From Methanobacterium sp. (GTDB taxonomy: Archaea > Methanobacteriota > Methanobacteria > Methanobacteriales > Methanobacteriaceae), in NCBI GenBank assembly GCA_015661405.1, contig JACWMK010000056.1:1-13070 (forward strand): 13,070 nt of DNA, read 5' to 3'. Shown here in pieces: positions 1 through 6,537 of the stretch. Both the position numbers and the translations under genes were made by a program. The notes beneath the pieces were generated by a model, which was given only the letters and a program-made list of their open reading frames with translations, ran no database searches and was not told the origin of the DNA. Each line of letters opens with the position of its first letter. Position 1 is the first letter of the stretch.

Positions 1-131
1 AATTCCTGAATGATATCTCTTATTAGCTGATTTTCTGAAATATTTTTTCCATGTTCTTTAATTCTAAGTTTAACGTTATTTAGAGCCATCTCTTGCTCTT
101 GTGTTAAGTATAATAGCTTTTTATAATAAAT
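1..131 (-). CDS. Partial ribbon-helix-helix DNA-binding protein, cut by the window edge
   Basis: The minus strand reads about 43 residues with the pattern of a ribbon-helix-helix repressor: a short strand (KKLLYLTQEQ) followed by two helices ending ENQLIRDIIQE. This family binds operators as dimers and usually regulates its own promoter, often as the antitoxin of a toxin pair. The rest lies beyond position 1. There is no ATG ahead of the strand. A GGTGAT ribosome binding site (136-141 on the complement) sits five bases before an ATT codon at 129-131, so I start there; an in-frame stop immediately precedes this region at 138-140. The only internal ATG would remove the DNA-binding strand. The family call rests on pattern only, and the start is uncertain: a mutated start codon is possible. 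Confidence 0.5.
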   Translation of the reverse strand, partial: MYYKKLLYLTQEQEMALNNVKLRIKEHGKNISENQLIRDIIQE

Positions 132-178
132 TTTGAATCACCGTTCCTGTATACTTATATTTCTATATATTACAAGAG

Positions 179-210
179 GTTATTTAAAGGTTTCGCGTAC
201 ATATTTGTAC
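179..210 (-). promoter_or_regulatory. Candidate archaeal promoter with an adjacent palindrome
   Basis: On the minus strand a TATA-like box (TTTAAATA, 181-188) follows a BRE-like GAAACC (189-194), about 55 bases ahead of the ribbon-helix-helix gene. Just upstream lies the inverted repeat GTACA-TATT-TGTAC (197-210). A repressor of this family could bind such a site for autoregulation, but one short palindrome in AT-rich DNA is weak evidence. Confidence 0.35.
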
Positions 211-678
211 AATGGCTTTTAATTTGGGACTTATTTGATAAAATATATATTTTACGGAATATCGAAAGAGAATCAAACAATACTAGCTTACAAAAAGCAA
301 ATTAGGTTATAGTTAAGGACTTATAAAAAAATATTAGAAAAAAATCAAAAATATACTAAAATGGATAAAAAACGATTATAATGGTAGAATATTGATAAAA
401 CTTAAAAATAAATAGTAAAAACTTATCAAATATACTTAATTTGATATATACTCACTTGATGATTTACTAGACTTTCTACGAACACTCATTTCCATATTTG
501 ACCGCTTAACTATACACATTCACTTCTTCACGTGTGATGGGTGCTGCTATAATTTATTAGAAAATTTTATAGTAATTGATAATTAATATTCATAGGGTTG
601 ATTGTGTGAATGAGAGAGCAATTATGATCATGTTGTTGAATACTTATGATGTAAAAGTAACAATATTGGGGTTAGCTT
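211..678. other. AT-rich intergenic region without a convincing gene
   Basis: No ORF with a ribosome binding site and family resemblance is visible. The stretch holds a 7-bp inverted repeat TATCAAA/TTTGATA at about 424-446. On the minus strand there is a 17-codon reading frame starting MSVRRKSSKS near 486, which could be the leftover start of a lost gene. A short plus-strand reading frame (MIMLLNTYDVKV..., from about 624) runs into the start of the DUF2971 gene. The last 100 bases presumably contain that gene's promoter; several TATA-like AT runs occur at 549-590, and I cannot choose between them. Confidence 0.4.
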
Positions 679-1728
679 ATGTGGAAAGATGAATTTGTGG
701 AACTATTATTTTCTAATGATCCTGCGAAAATAGATGCGACAGAAGCCGCAAAATTGAAATTTGAAAATTTTCCTCAGTTTTTATACCAATACAGACCATT
801 CAATGATAAATCCGTAAAATCATTGGAGGATAATACAGTCTTTCTTTCAGACCCTTCTGAGTTTAATGATCCTTATGATTCCGTTTTTATTTTAGCAGAA
901 CCTTTTTATGTAAATGACTACATTATCGAAAAAAGTATGGAAGATAATCCTGATGGTTTCCAGAAAGCACATGGTCTATCTAACAAGCAAATGTTGAAAA
1001 TAAAAAGAAGTAAACACCCGGTCAAGGATTTCTTTAAATTCGTAGCTAAAAATCAGTGCCCTGAATGTAAAAATGATGCGAAAAAACTTAGGGAAGTAAG
1101 GAAAGATATTGAACAAAAAATTAGAAAAGTAACTCCTGACGTTGATACACTAAAAGGCTATTTGCTAGTTTCATGTTTTAGTGAATATTGTAATTCTATT
1201 TTAATGTGGAGTCACTATGCTAAAGAGCATACGGGATTTTGTGTTAAATATGATTTCAAATCAATAGGATACGATAGTCACTTGACACGTTTTCTTTTCC
1301 CAATACATTACTCGAAGAAAATCTTTCATATCGACGATTATTTTCCTGATAAACATTCCCAAACAAAAAATGTTCTTTCGGAGTATATGGATGGAATTGA
1401 CTTAAGTAAAATTATCGATGGTATCCAACTAGGTGTCCTCGAAGAAAATAGCTTAAATAATAATATGTTTCAGGTTTTTTGTGCGCTAAATAAATATGAA
1501 GGTTGGGGTTATGAATACGAATGGAGATATGTCTTATATTGTAAGAATGAAGCGGAATCTGCACCCATAATAAAAGTCCCTAACCCGACTACTATTTATT
1601 TAGGGGCTAAAGCAGACGAAGATGATAAGAATAGTATTTTAAAAATTGCAAGAGAGAAAAATATAGACGTCTATCAAATGGAGATGAATTCTTCAAAATT
1701 TGCTCTGGAAGAAAAAAAGATCAATTGA
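679..1728 (+). CDS. DUF2971 family protein
   Basis: The 349-residue product carries the marks of DUF2971: LYQYRPF near residues 35-41, FNDPYD at 62-67, CFSE at 166-169, MWSHY at 176-180, GFCVKYD at 186-192, EWRY at 281-284 and a closing IYLGAK at 307-311. The length is typical or slightly long. The family has no established activity that I can name; its members are often found in variable regions and defence islands. A CPEC pair (127-130) lies in an insert of charged helices and may bind metal. The ATG is preceded by GGGG seven bases upstream (668-671). No signal peptide or membrane segment is visible. A DUF3800 gene follows 146 bases downstream on the same strand, too far for obvious translational coupling. 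Family assignment is firm; function is unknown. Confidence 0.85.
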   Translation: MWKDEFVELLFSNDPAKIDATEAAKLKFENFPQFLYQYRPFNDKSVKSLEDNTVFLSDPSEFNDPYDSVFILAEPFYVNDYIIEKSMEDNPDGFQKAHGLSNKQMLKIKRSKHPVKDFFKFVAKNQCPECKNDAKKLREVRKDIEQKIRKVTPDVDTLKGYLLVSCFSEYCNSILMWSHYAKEHTGFCVKYDFKSIGYDSHLTRFLFPIHYSKKIFHIDDYFPDKHSQTKNVLSEYMDGIDLSKIIDGIQLGVLEENSLNNNMFQVFCALNKYEGWGYEYEWRYVLYCKNEAESAPIIKVPNPTTIYLGAKADEDDKNSILKIAREKNIDVYQMEMNSSKFALEEKKIN

Positions 1729-1739
1729 AGAAAGGTAAA

Positions 1740-1752
1740 AATAATTTTTTTG
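1740..1752 (+). terminator. Poly-T tract after the DUF2971 gene
   Basis: A run of seven T within an AT stretch begins just after the DUF2971 stop. Archaeal RNA polymerase terminates at T-rich tracts, so this could end the DUF2971 transcript. No stem is present. Confidence 0.25.
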
Positions 1753-1874
1753 AGGACATCTTGTTCCTATATTTTTTCGGTACTTGCATGTTTAATCCAT
1801 CGGAAAATAATTTTAAAATATTGATAAGTATCATGAATAATTTATTAATTATTGGAAATTGATGAGTCGTTAAA

Positions 1875-2741
1875 ATGGTAACTCATGGTGCATTTTCTGA
1901 CGAATCCAGTCTCGGTAATTTTGAATCAATAGGCATGATAACTCTCCCTATTGAGAATTTAGAAGCATTTGAATTAGCATTTGTAAGTATTTGTTCGAAT
2001 CACGGCTTTAATAATCCTCGGGATATCAAGTGGCATGAACTGCGGAGTGCTGACTTACGATTATGTATTCTAGAAGTTATGGATTTGGTTTTTAAATGTG
2101 TAATCGGTAATGGTTTACGTATTGATGTCATTATTTGGGATACGGGTGATAGTCGCCATAATGTTTTTGGTAGAGATGATGCAAAGAATTTTGCCATTAT
2201 GTATTATAATCTTTTGAAAAATGTAATTATGAAAAGATGGCCTGATGGAGCGATCTGGGAAATATACCCTGATCGTAATAATACGATGCACTGGGATAAA
2301 CTAGTTGAAATACTTAATAATAAAGGGATAATATTGTCGATATCTAAATCTAATCAGGGTAAAGTAAAAATTAATCTTAGAAATAATTTCGAACTAAAAA
2401 TTATACCATCTACTCCTACATTAAGTCCTCTCATCCAATTAGCTGATTTATTTGCAGGCATGGGTATATACTCAAGAGAATGCTTCAAAAAATTTGAAGA
2501 ATGGGAATTACTATTAAAAGGTCAAAGTAGACTTATACCACTCCCCGAAGAACGGCAACTTTCAAGAAGAGATAAAGAAAGATGCTTTATTATCAACTCA
2601 TTTAAAACTATTTGTGATAAGAATAAACTAGGCGTGAGCTTTAAAAGCACAAAAGGATTACAAACGCATAATCCTACTAAGCCTATAAATTTCTGGTTTT
2701 ACATTCCACAACACAAGAATGATAAAGCTCCCACTAAGTGA
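1875..2741 (+). CDS. DUF3800 domain protein (RNase H-like fold)
   Basis: The 288-residue protein opens with FSDESS (residues 7-12), the family's usual N-terminal Asp-Glu-Ser. It has WHELRS at 53-58, YPDRNN with Asp133 at the end of a strand, and QLADLFAGM at 188-196. Asp9, Asp133 and Asp191 are plausible metal ligands, as in the RNase H-like/integrase fold to which DUF3800 has been related. A nucleic-acid cleaving role is therefore an inference, and no substrate is known. DUF3800 genes are frequent in accessory and defence regions. The ATG at 1875 is the only start that keeps the DES motif; an in-frame TGA lies 10 bases upstream, and no clear Shine-Dalgarno is visible. The basic C-terminal tail (about residues 250-288) is outside the core domain. 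Family call is good, function open. Confidence 0.82.
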   Translation: MVTHGAFSDESSLGNFESIGMITLPIENLEAFELAFVSICSNHGFNNPRDIKWHELRSADLRLCILEVMDLVFKCVIGNGLRIDVIIWDTGDSRHNVFGRDDAKNFAIMYYNLLKNVIMKRWPDGAIWEIYPDRNNTMHWDKLVEILNNKGIILSISKSNQGKVKINLRNNFELKIIPSTPTLSPLIQLADLFAGMGIYSRECFKKFEEWELLLKGQSRLIPLPEERQLSRRDKERCFIINSFKTICDKNKLGVSFKSTKGLQTHNPTKPINFWFYIPQHKNDKAPTK

Positions 2742-2808
2742 TCAAGAAGAATTGCTTAATTTCATCATAATGCTAAATAACTCAATATCAAAATAATAAT
2801 GAACAGAA

Positions 2809-2914
2809 CGGAGGTCGGGGACTCGAACCCCTATATGCGCGAGCTTAAGCTAATTTTATAAAAATTCGTTGATCTGAGTTTACAGGAGAAGGCGGCCAAA
2901 TCCTCCGCGCATAT
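2809..2914 (-). other. tRNA-like T-arm and nested inverted repeats (possible tRNA remnant or attachment site)
   Basis: The complement contains a textbook T-arm: a GGGG stem, a TTCGAGT loop and a CCCC stem (2817-2831). It is followed by ACCTCCG, whose CCTCCG pairs with CGGAGG about 90 bases upstream (2809-2814 with 2902-2907). A second perfect 9-bp pair, ATATGCGCG/CGCGCATAT (2833-2841 with 2906-2914), competes with it. A TGTAAA stretch resembles a Tyr anticodon loop, but no flanking stem forms, no D-arm is recognisable and CCA is absent. It is therefore not a functional tRNA as I read it. A remnant tRNA 3' end left by element integration, or a decayed tRNA, is the likeliest reading; another structured RNA is possible. 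Confidence 0.35.
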
Positions 2915-3019
2915 GTCTCCTCCTGTTAAAATCAGGGATATTGTATTTGCTGTATGGAATATAATTATTAAAGCGCTTAGTAAATATTTAAATTTTGTTA
3001 GTCTTGCTTTTTTTCCCAT
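2831..3019 (-). CDS. Small hydrophobic ORF with a good ribosome binding site (possible gene fragment)
   Basis: A 62-residue reading frame starts at an ATG preceded by AAAGGAGA about nine bases upstream, a strong match to archaeal ribosome binding sites. Residues 1-12 are basic (MGKKARLTKFKY) and residues 13-32 form one hydrophobic stretch, so the start resembles a signal anchor. The remainder runs through the tRNA-like element and stops at the base of its T-arm. I do not recognise the protein. The good start combined with a tail made of structured DNA suggests the first part of a former gene whose continuation was replaced. A chance ORF is also possible. Confidence 0.3.
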   Translation of the reverse strand: MGKKARLTKFKYLLSALIIIFHTANTISLILTGGDICAEDLAAFSCKLRSTNFYKISLSSRI

Positions 3020-3249
3020 AATATCAGTCTCCTTTAACTTAAGAATCTCTGTGGATATACTTAGTATGGCGAAAACTAGCTCAACCCCCGTTATGATGTT
3101 ACTCGTATTTATTTATCATCATATAAGTTTTTATAATTTAACTCATTAACTTTTAATTATCGTATTAAATAATATTTTTAATCCAAATCCTACGAGCTGG
3201 CACACATTCTTGGCCATCATATATCTCAATTGGAATCAGGAGTTTAAAG

Positions 3250-4074
3250 ATGAAACATGATACTCAACAAGTTTGTATTAAGGGACATAAAATAACAGAT
3301 GGTTATAATAACCGACCTGAACAAAGAAAAAAATTTTGTGATAAATGTGGTGCAGAAACCATCCATAAATGTCCAGTATGTGATTTTCCAATTGAAGGTA
3401 ATGATATGGAACTATTTTTTGCTGTGCCGGTACCGGACTATTGCCCTGATTGTGGAGAACCATATCCATGGGCCGTAGATCGACAAGAAAATGATGGGAT
3501 AACACGTGAGTTATTAAATGAAACCGTGAATCGTTACTTAGAAAATGGGGACTTTGAAACTGCAAGAAACTATATAAAGTCTTGGGGTGAAGTAATTGAA
3601 GGTTTCAATGTAGAGGAGGAACTTAAAAAATTTGATGATGGTAAATACCTTCCTGGATTTTGGTCTCTAATTCATCACGATGTAATTAGAGTGTCTAAAA
3701 GAAAGTTTGAAGATGGACATTATACGGATTCAGTAGAGTCCGCTTTTAAAGAAGTTAATCATCGTGTAAAAATATTGTACAAAGATAAAATTGGAGAGGA
3801 GGATGATGGACAGAGTTTGATGTTTAAAGCATTCGGGTTTCAATACAACAAAAATAGAAGAGCAGTAGTAAGGGAACCTCCCATTTTATTGGCTAGTTTG
3901 AATTCTGAATCAGGTCGAAACATTCAAGACGGTTATAAATACATTTTTGGAGGATCAATGACTGCTATTAGAAATCCCAAAGCACATGAAAATATAAATA
4001 TAACAAAGGAAGAAGCAATTCACTCATTATTTCTTGCAAGTAAGCTAATGCGTAGATTAGATGAATCGAGATAA
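3250..4074 (+). CDS. DUF2321 zinc-ribbon / TIGR02391 (Ymh) fusion protein with HEPN-like motif
   Basis: The N-terminal 70 residues match DUF2321: QQVCIKGHKITDGYN, then CxxC pairs at Cys30/33, 41/44 and 65/68, enough for one or two zinc sites. A helical linker (85-130) leads to a C-terminal TIGR02391-like domain (136-274) with the pattern AFKEVNHRV, an LM-FKAF stretch, and RNPKAH at 241-246. That last motif is R-x4-H with Asn after Arg, the arrangement found in HEPN ribonucleases, so RNA cleavage or an abortive-infection-like role is a reasonable inference, not shown. The ATG lies eight bases after AGGAG (3238-3242). A metal-binding mini-protein follows 70 bases downstream on the same strand and may be co-transcribed. 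Domain calls are by pattern recognition; the zinc part is the more certain. Confidence 0.8.
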   Translation: MKHDTQQVCIKGHKITDGYNNRPEQRKKFCDKCGAETIHKCPVCDFPIEGNDMELFFAVPVPDYCPDCGEPYPWAVDRQENDGITRELLNETVNRYLENGDFETARNYIKSWGEVIEGFNVEEELKKFDDGKYLPGFWSLIHHDVIRVSKRKFEDGHYTDSVESAFKEVNHRVKILYKDKIGEEDDGQSLMFKAFGFQYNKNRRAVVREPPILLASLNSESGRNIQDGYKYIFGGSMTAIRNPKAHENINITKEEAIHSLFLASKLMRRLDESR

Positions 4075-4144
4075 TAAAAAATTAATACAAAGTATTCCAT
4101 CTATATAGAATAGGATTATAATGTGTATAAATGGGAGGTTAGGA

Positions 4145-4297
4145 ATGGCATATGTTGGAAGTCGGAATAAAATGAAATTTCACAGGATTGACTGTCGTTA
4201 TGCAAAAGAAATAGAAGAATATAACAGTGAGGATTTTGAGACCAGATATGAGGCTATAGAAGAGGGTTTTAAACCTTGTAAAGTTTGTAAACCGTAA
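4145..4297 (+). CDS. Ada-like metal-binding mini-protein (50 residues)
   Basis: A 50-residue protein starts at ATG 4145 after a GGGAGGT ribosome binding site and ends at a double stop TAATAA. It reads MAYVGSRNKMKFH, Cys17-RYA, an acidic middle with TRYEAIEEGFKP, then CKVCKP. This is the small fold seen as a C-terminal extension of some thermonuclease-like proteins and related to the metal-binding domain of Ada. The likely ligands are His13, Cys17, Cys45 and Cys48 (H-x3-C plus C-x2-C) holding one metal ion. As a free-standing unit it may bind DNA or act as an accessory to a neighbour. It follows the DUF2321/TIGR02391 gene, and a clear paralog lies at 6087-6239. Small size aside, the ribosome binding site and conserved motif make it a convincing gene. 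Confidence 0.8.
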   Translation: MAYVGSRNKMKFHRIDCRYAKEIEEYNSEDFETRYEAIEEGFKPCKVCKP

Positions 4298-4346
4298 TAA
4301 GGAATAGGATTCACTAATAAAATGGCATTGATCCTTATGATGGTGA

Positions 4347-4445
4347 TATTACATAGGTATTGCTTATTACAGTAAAGAACAAATTGGTGGTACCCATGTC
4401 GATGTTGAACTAGACAAGTATTCCATCCATTTTAATTTACATTAA
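4347..4445 (+). pseudogene. Short coding-like remnant, unrecognised
   Basis: Between the mini-protein and the DUF3644 gene, one plus frame reads GIAYYSKEQIGGTHVD followed by VELDKYSIHFNLH and a stop. The composition and alternation look like real protein rather than AT-rich noise. It has no start codon or ribosome binding site, and a stop (4344-4346) closes it upstream. An adjacent frame reads GIDPYDGDIT just before it, which could be the same gene out of frame. I do not recognise the family. Confidence 0.28.
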
Positions 4446-4480
4446 TCTATTGTTAGTTATGCACGTAGTTTAGATGACGA

Positions 4481-5581
4481 TTATTTTAAAGCATTTTTAG
4501 CATAAATTTGCTCCATCTTCTTTTTTTTCTTATATTCCTCCCATACTTCATTTAAGTTTACCTGCTCTAATTTTCTTTTAATTTCTCCTATAGCCTTCGG
4601 AGAGTATCTATCAAAGGTTGATTTACCGATTTTAATAAGTTTAAAGCACTTTCCATCCTCTTTAATATTCATATGTTTAACTAAAGCAGTCAACTTAGGT
4701 GATGTTATTCCTACTTTTCTCGCGAGGTTTTTATGATTTAAACTATAATAACTGAGTTCGTTTACAGGTTTTAAAGCCACTGTCACTCCAGGCGTACCTT
4801 CAGGAACTATTTTGACTGGAATGCCTTCTTTTTTTGTGAATCTCAAGGAAACATTATGACCTGTACCATCTGTTGTAAAATCTATTGCTGCCGCGCCAGG
4901 GAACAAATCCTTCCAGTCAACTCCATTTTTAACCTGATCTGCTACATTCTCCAGATAACTTTCACTGGGTTGATGTGTTTCACCTCTCAATGTCTTATCA
5001 AAAATAGTAAGTGCTCTTAATTTAACTGTAGCTTCTTTTTTCTTTCTTGATCCAGGATAAAGAAGTTTTTTCACTTCTTCAAGTTCCGTTACAAAAAAAG
5101 TGTTGATATCTAAAGGAGGAATCGTTGATATTGGTAAAACTCTTTCAGGCAATTCCTCAGTAAGATTTTTTTGGAATGTATCTGTCAATATGTCTTTAAA
5201 TAGGGTCAAACCTGCTTGAGAATGTAAATATAATTGTTGTTCTGAAACTTCAACTAGGTAATGTTGAGCAGCATCTCGCAATGAGTTAATTGCCTGAATT
5301 GTAAGCGCTTGCTCCTCTGTTATAATTTTATTAGATATACAAGTCCTTACACACTTATCAAATCCATATGTCTCACTACGGCCTTTTTTCCATATTTTAC
5401 CACCTTTATGTAAGATTGAAGCTTTCATTAATAGTTCAAAAGAATGATCAATAAAAATTAATACAGCTTCTACTCTACCCCTATCCCAGGGCCGATTAAA
5501 ATGATCAATACTGAGAATTAACGAATTAATGGCTCTTTCTAACAATAATTTAACTTCTTTTTTCACAGAATCATCGACCAA
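4481..5581 (-). CDS. DUF3644 domain protein with HEPN-like R-x4-H motif
   Basis: The 366-residue product begins with a helical domain (about 1-150) matching DUF3644: an early 'ERAINSLILSIDHFNRP' helix, SFELLMKAS at 47-55, a DKC at 75-77, and LRDAAQHYL at 101-109. Arg102 and His107 form R-x4-H, the catalytic pattern of HEPN ribonucleases. The middle (about 200-280) is beta-rich. The C-terminal part (about 280-340) has a helix-turn-helix-like stretch around NLARKVGITSPKLTALVKHM, which suggests nucleic-acid binding, and the tail is rich in lysine. The first in-frame start is TTG 5581, directly after a stop and GAT; GTG at codon 6 is an alternative, and neither has a strong ribosome binding site. 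It is convergent with the mini-protein gene at 4145. A defence or toxin-like role is inferred. Confidence 0.78.
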   Translation of the reverse strand: MVDDSVKKEVKLLLERAINSLILSIDHFNRPWDRGRVEAVLIFIDHSFELLMKASILHKGGKIWKKGRSETYGFDKCVRTCISNKIITEEQALTIQAINSLRDAAQHYLVEVSEQQLYLHSQAGLTLFKDILTDTFQKNLTEELPERVLPISTIPPLDINTFFVTELEEVKKLLYPGSRKKKEATVKLRALTIFDKTLRGETHQPSESYLENVADQVKNGVDWKDLFPGAAAIDFTTDGTGHNVSLRFTKKEGIPVKIVPEGTPGVTVALKPVNELSYYSLNHKNLARKVGITSPKLTALVKHMNIKEDGKCFKLIKIGKSTFDRYSPKAIGEIKRKLEQVNLNEVWEEYKKKKKMEQIYAKNALK

Positions 5582-5639
5582 ATCTTAAGATCTATTATGA
5601 CGAAATTGCCATCCTTCTTATGCGCACTTTACGTACATT

Positions 5640-5660
5640 TTACTTATTTAAATTTTATCG
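5640..5660 (-). promoter_or_regulatory. Candidate TATA box for the DUF3644 gene
   Basis: On the minus strand an ATTTAAATAAG box preceded by an A-rich BRE-like GATAAA lies about 65 bases ahead of the TTG start. This fits an archaeal promoter with a short leader. The region is AT-rich throughout, so chance matches are common. Confidence 0.3.
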
Positions 5661-5708
5661 TAAAATTAGTATTTTCTTTATATTTAATACACTGAGATAT
5701 TAGGAATA

Positions 5709-6044
5709 TTAGTCAAAGAAAACCAATTTATCGTTATCACATTCAAACATCGGAAGTTCATCTAAATTATCTCTACGTACTCCGTCAGACTTGGTTTTGA
5801 TATATTCCTCACCATCACGCGTATAAATGCCAACTGGTGCCCCTGGCTGCAATCTACCATTTCTATGATAATAAGTCATAATGTAAATATTTTGATGCAA
5901 GTTTCTTACAACTTTAGACCTTACCCAAATATCCTCATTTCTCAGAGTTCCGCCTACGTTTTCATAAATCTTTACTTTCTCAATATGCTCATTATTTTCA
6001 TCATAACAGACTTCAGTAATAAAATAGCGTGGACTATAACTCAT
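5709..6044 (-). CDS. DUF3892 family protein
   Basis: The 111-residue protein matches the DUF3892 pattern: an opening strand RYFITEVCYDENNEHIEKVKI, a central WVRSKVVRNLH, then GAPVGIYTRDGEEYIKTKSD and DNLDELPMFE near the end. The family is small, beta-rich and of unknown function. The ATG follows AGGAGA by seven bases (ribosome binding site at about 6052-6057 on the complement). The stop leaves 127 bases before the DUF3644 start on the same strand, and 42 bases separate its start from the stop of the mini-protein upstream. The three minus-strand genes could therefore form one transcript in the order mini-protein, DUF3892, DUF3644. Confidence 0.75.
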   Translation of the reverse strand: MSYSPRYFITEVCYDENNEHIEKVKIYENVGGTLRNEDIWVRSKVVRNLHQNIYIMTYYHRNGRLQPGAPVGIYTRDGEEYIKTKSDGVRRDNLDELPMFECDNDKLVFFD

Positions 6045-6086
6045 ACGAACATTCTCCTTATTATTTAAAGATTTCGGGTAATCTAA

Positions 6087-6239
6087 TCAATATGGATTAC
6101 AAACTTTACACGAACGATAACCATTTGCTCTAGCTTGACCTGTAGAACTGAAAGATACTCTATGTTTATTAGATATTTCATTTGCATACTTACAGGTAGA
6201 AAAGTGAATTATATGTGAGTCGCTGTCTCCAATATACAT
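6087..6239 (-). CDS. Second Ada-like metal-binding mini-protein (50 residues)
   Basis: The minus strand encodes 50 residues from ATG 6239 to TGA 6087, with a strong GGAGGTG ribosome binding site five bases ahead. It reads MYIGDSDSHIIH, then Cys16-KYANEI, a middle ending ARANGYRS, and CKVCNPY. The ligand set is His12, Cys16, Cys44 and Cys47, the same H-x3-C / C-x2-C layout and the same total length as the protein at 4145-4297. Outside the motif the two have diverged clearly, so this is an old paralog rather than a recent copy. It heads the probable minus-strand transcript that includes the DUF3892 gene 42 bases downstream. A DNA-binding or partner-binding role is inferred from the Ada relation only. 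Confidence 0.8.
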   Translation of the reverse strand: MYIGDSDSHIIHFSTCKYANEISNKHRVSFSSTGQARANGYRSCKVCNPY

Positions 6240-6534
6240 ATTTACACCTCCAACTTTTGATTAAAATTGGAATCCCATTAACTATAAATGTTACTATTCA
6301 TATCAATTTTATTAAAATTAATTTGTCACTAGTTTGTTTTTATATTCTCCTGCTCTCTTTATTCAATTCCCACTTTTTCTCTCGCTTGCATCCTTGATCA
6401 TGTTTATGGATAAAGAAATTTAACTTAATTAAAATAAGCCGATAAAAAATTTTTTAGAAAAAACTAAATAATAAAAGAGACATCTTTAATCATATTTTAA
6501 AGTCACTATTCTTAGTTGTTTAGTAAGGGGTGTT
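6240..6534. other. AT-rich divergent intergenic region
   Basis: This gap separates the minus-strand mini-protein gene from the plus-strand zinc-ribbon array and should carry promoters for both. TATA-like runs for the plus side are at about 6418-6436 and 6491-6501. A pyrimidine-rich, slightly GC-richer stretch at 6345-6395 has no gene I can recognise. Confidence 0.4.
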
Positions 6535-6537
6535 ATT

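Noticed and set aside
424..446. TATCAAA/TTTGATA inverted repeat as a terminator or operator
   Set aside because: The base composition makes such 7-bp pairs common, and no adjacent gene or T tract supports a role.
2000..2197. Minus-strand ORF inside the DUF3800 gene
   Set aside because: It is antisense to a well supported domain protein with no independent support.
2809..2914. A functional tRNA-Tyr (GTA) or tRNA-Leu (CAG) on the minus strand
   Set aside because: Loop-like sequences for both anticodons can be picked out, but neither has a pairing anticodon stem, there is no D-arm, and the acceptor pairing leaves a mismatch next to the T-arm.
2913..3149. Plus-strand 78-residue ORF
   Set aside because: It has no ribosome binding site and no family resemblance, lies partly antisense to the better initiated minus-strand ORF, and looks like chance hydrophobic codons in AT-rich DNA.
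3278..3565. Minus-strand ORF inside the DUF2321/TIGR02391 gene
   Set aside because: It mirrors the zinc-ribbon coding sequence and has no start signal or recognisable domain.
6215..6397. Plus-strand 60-residue hydrophobic ORF
   Set aside because: It runs through the start and promoter region of the minus-strand mini-protein and has no ribosome binding site.
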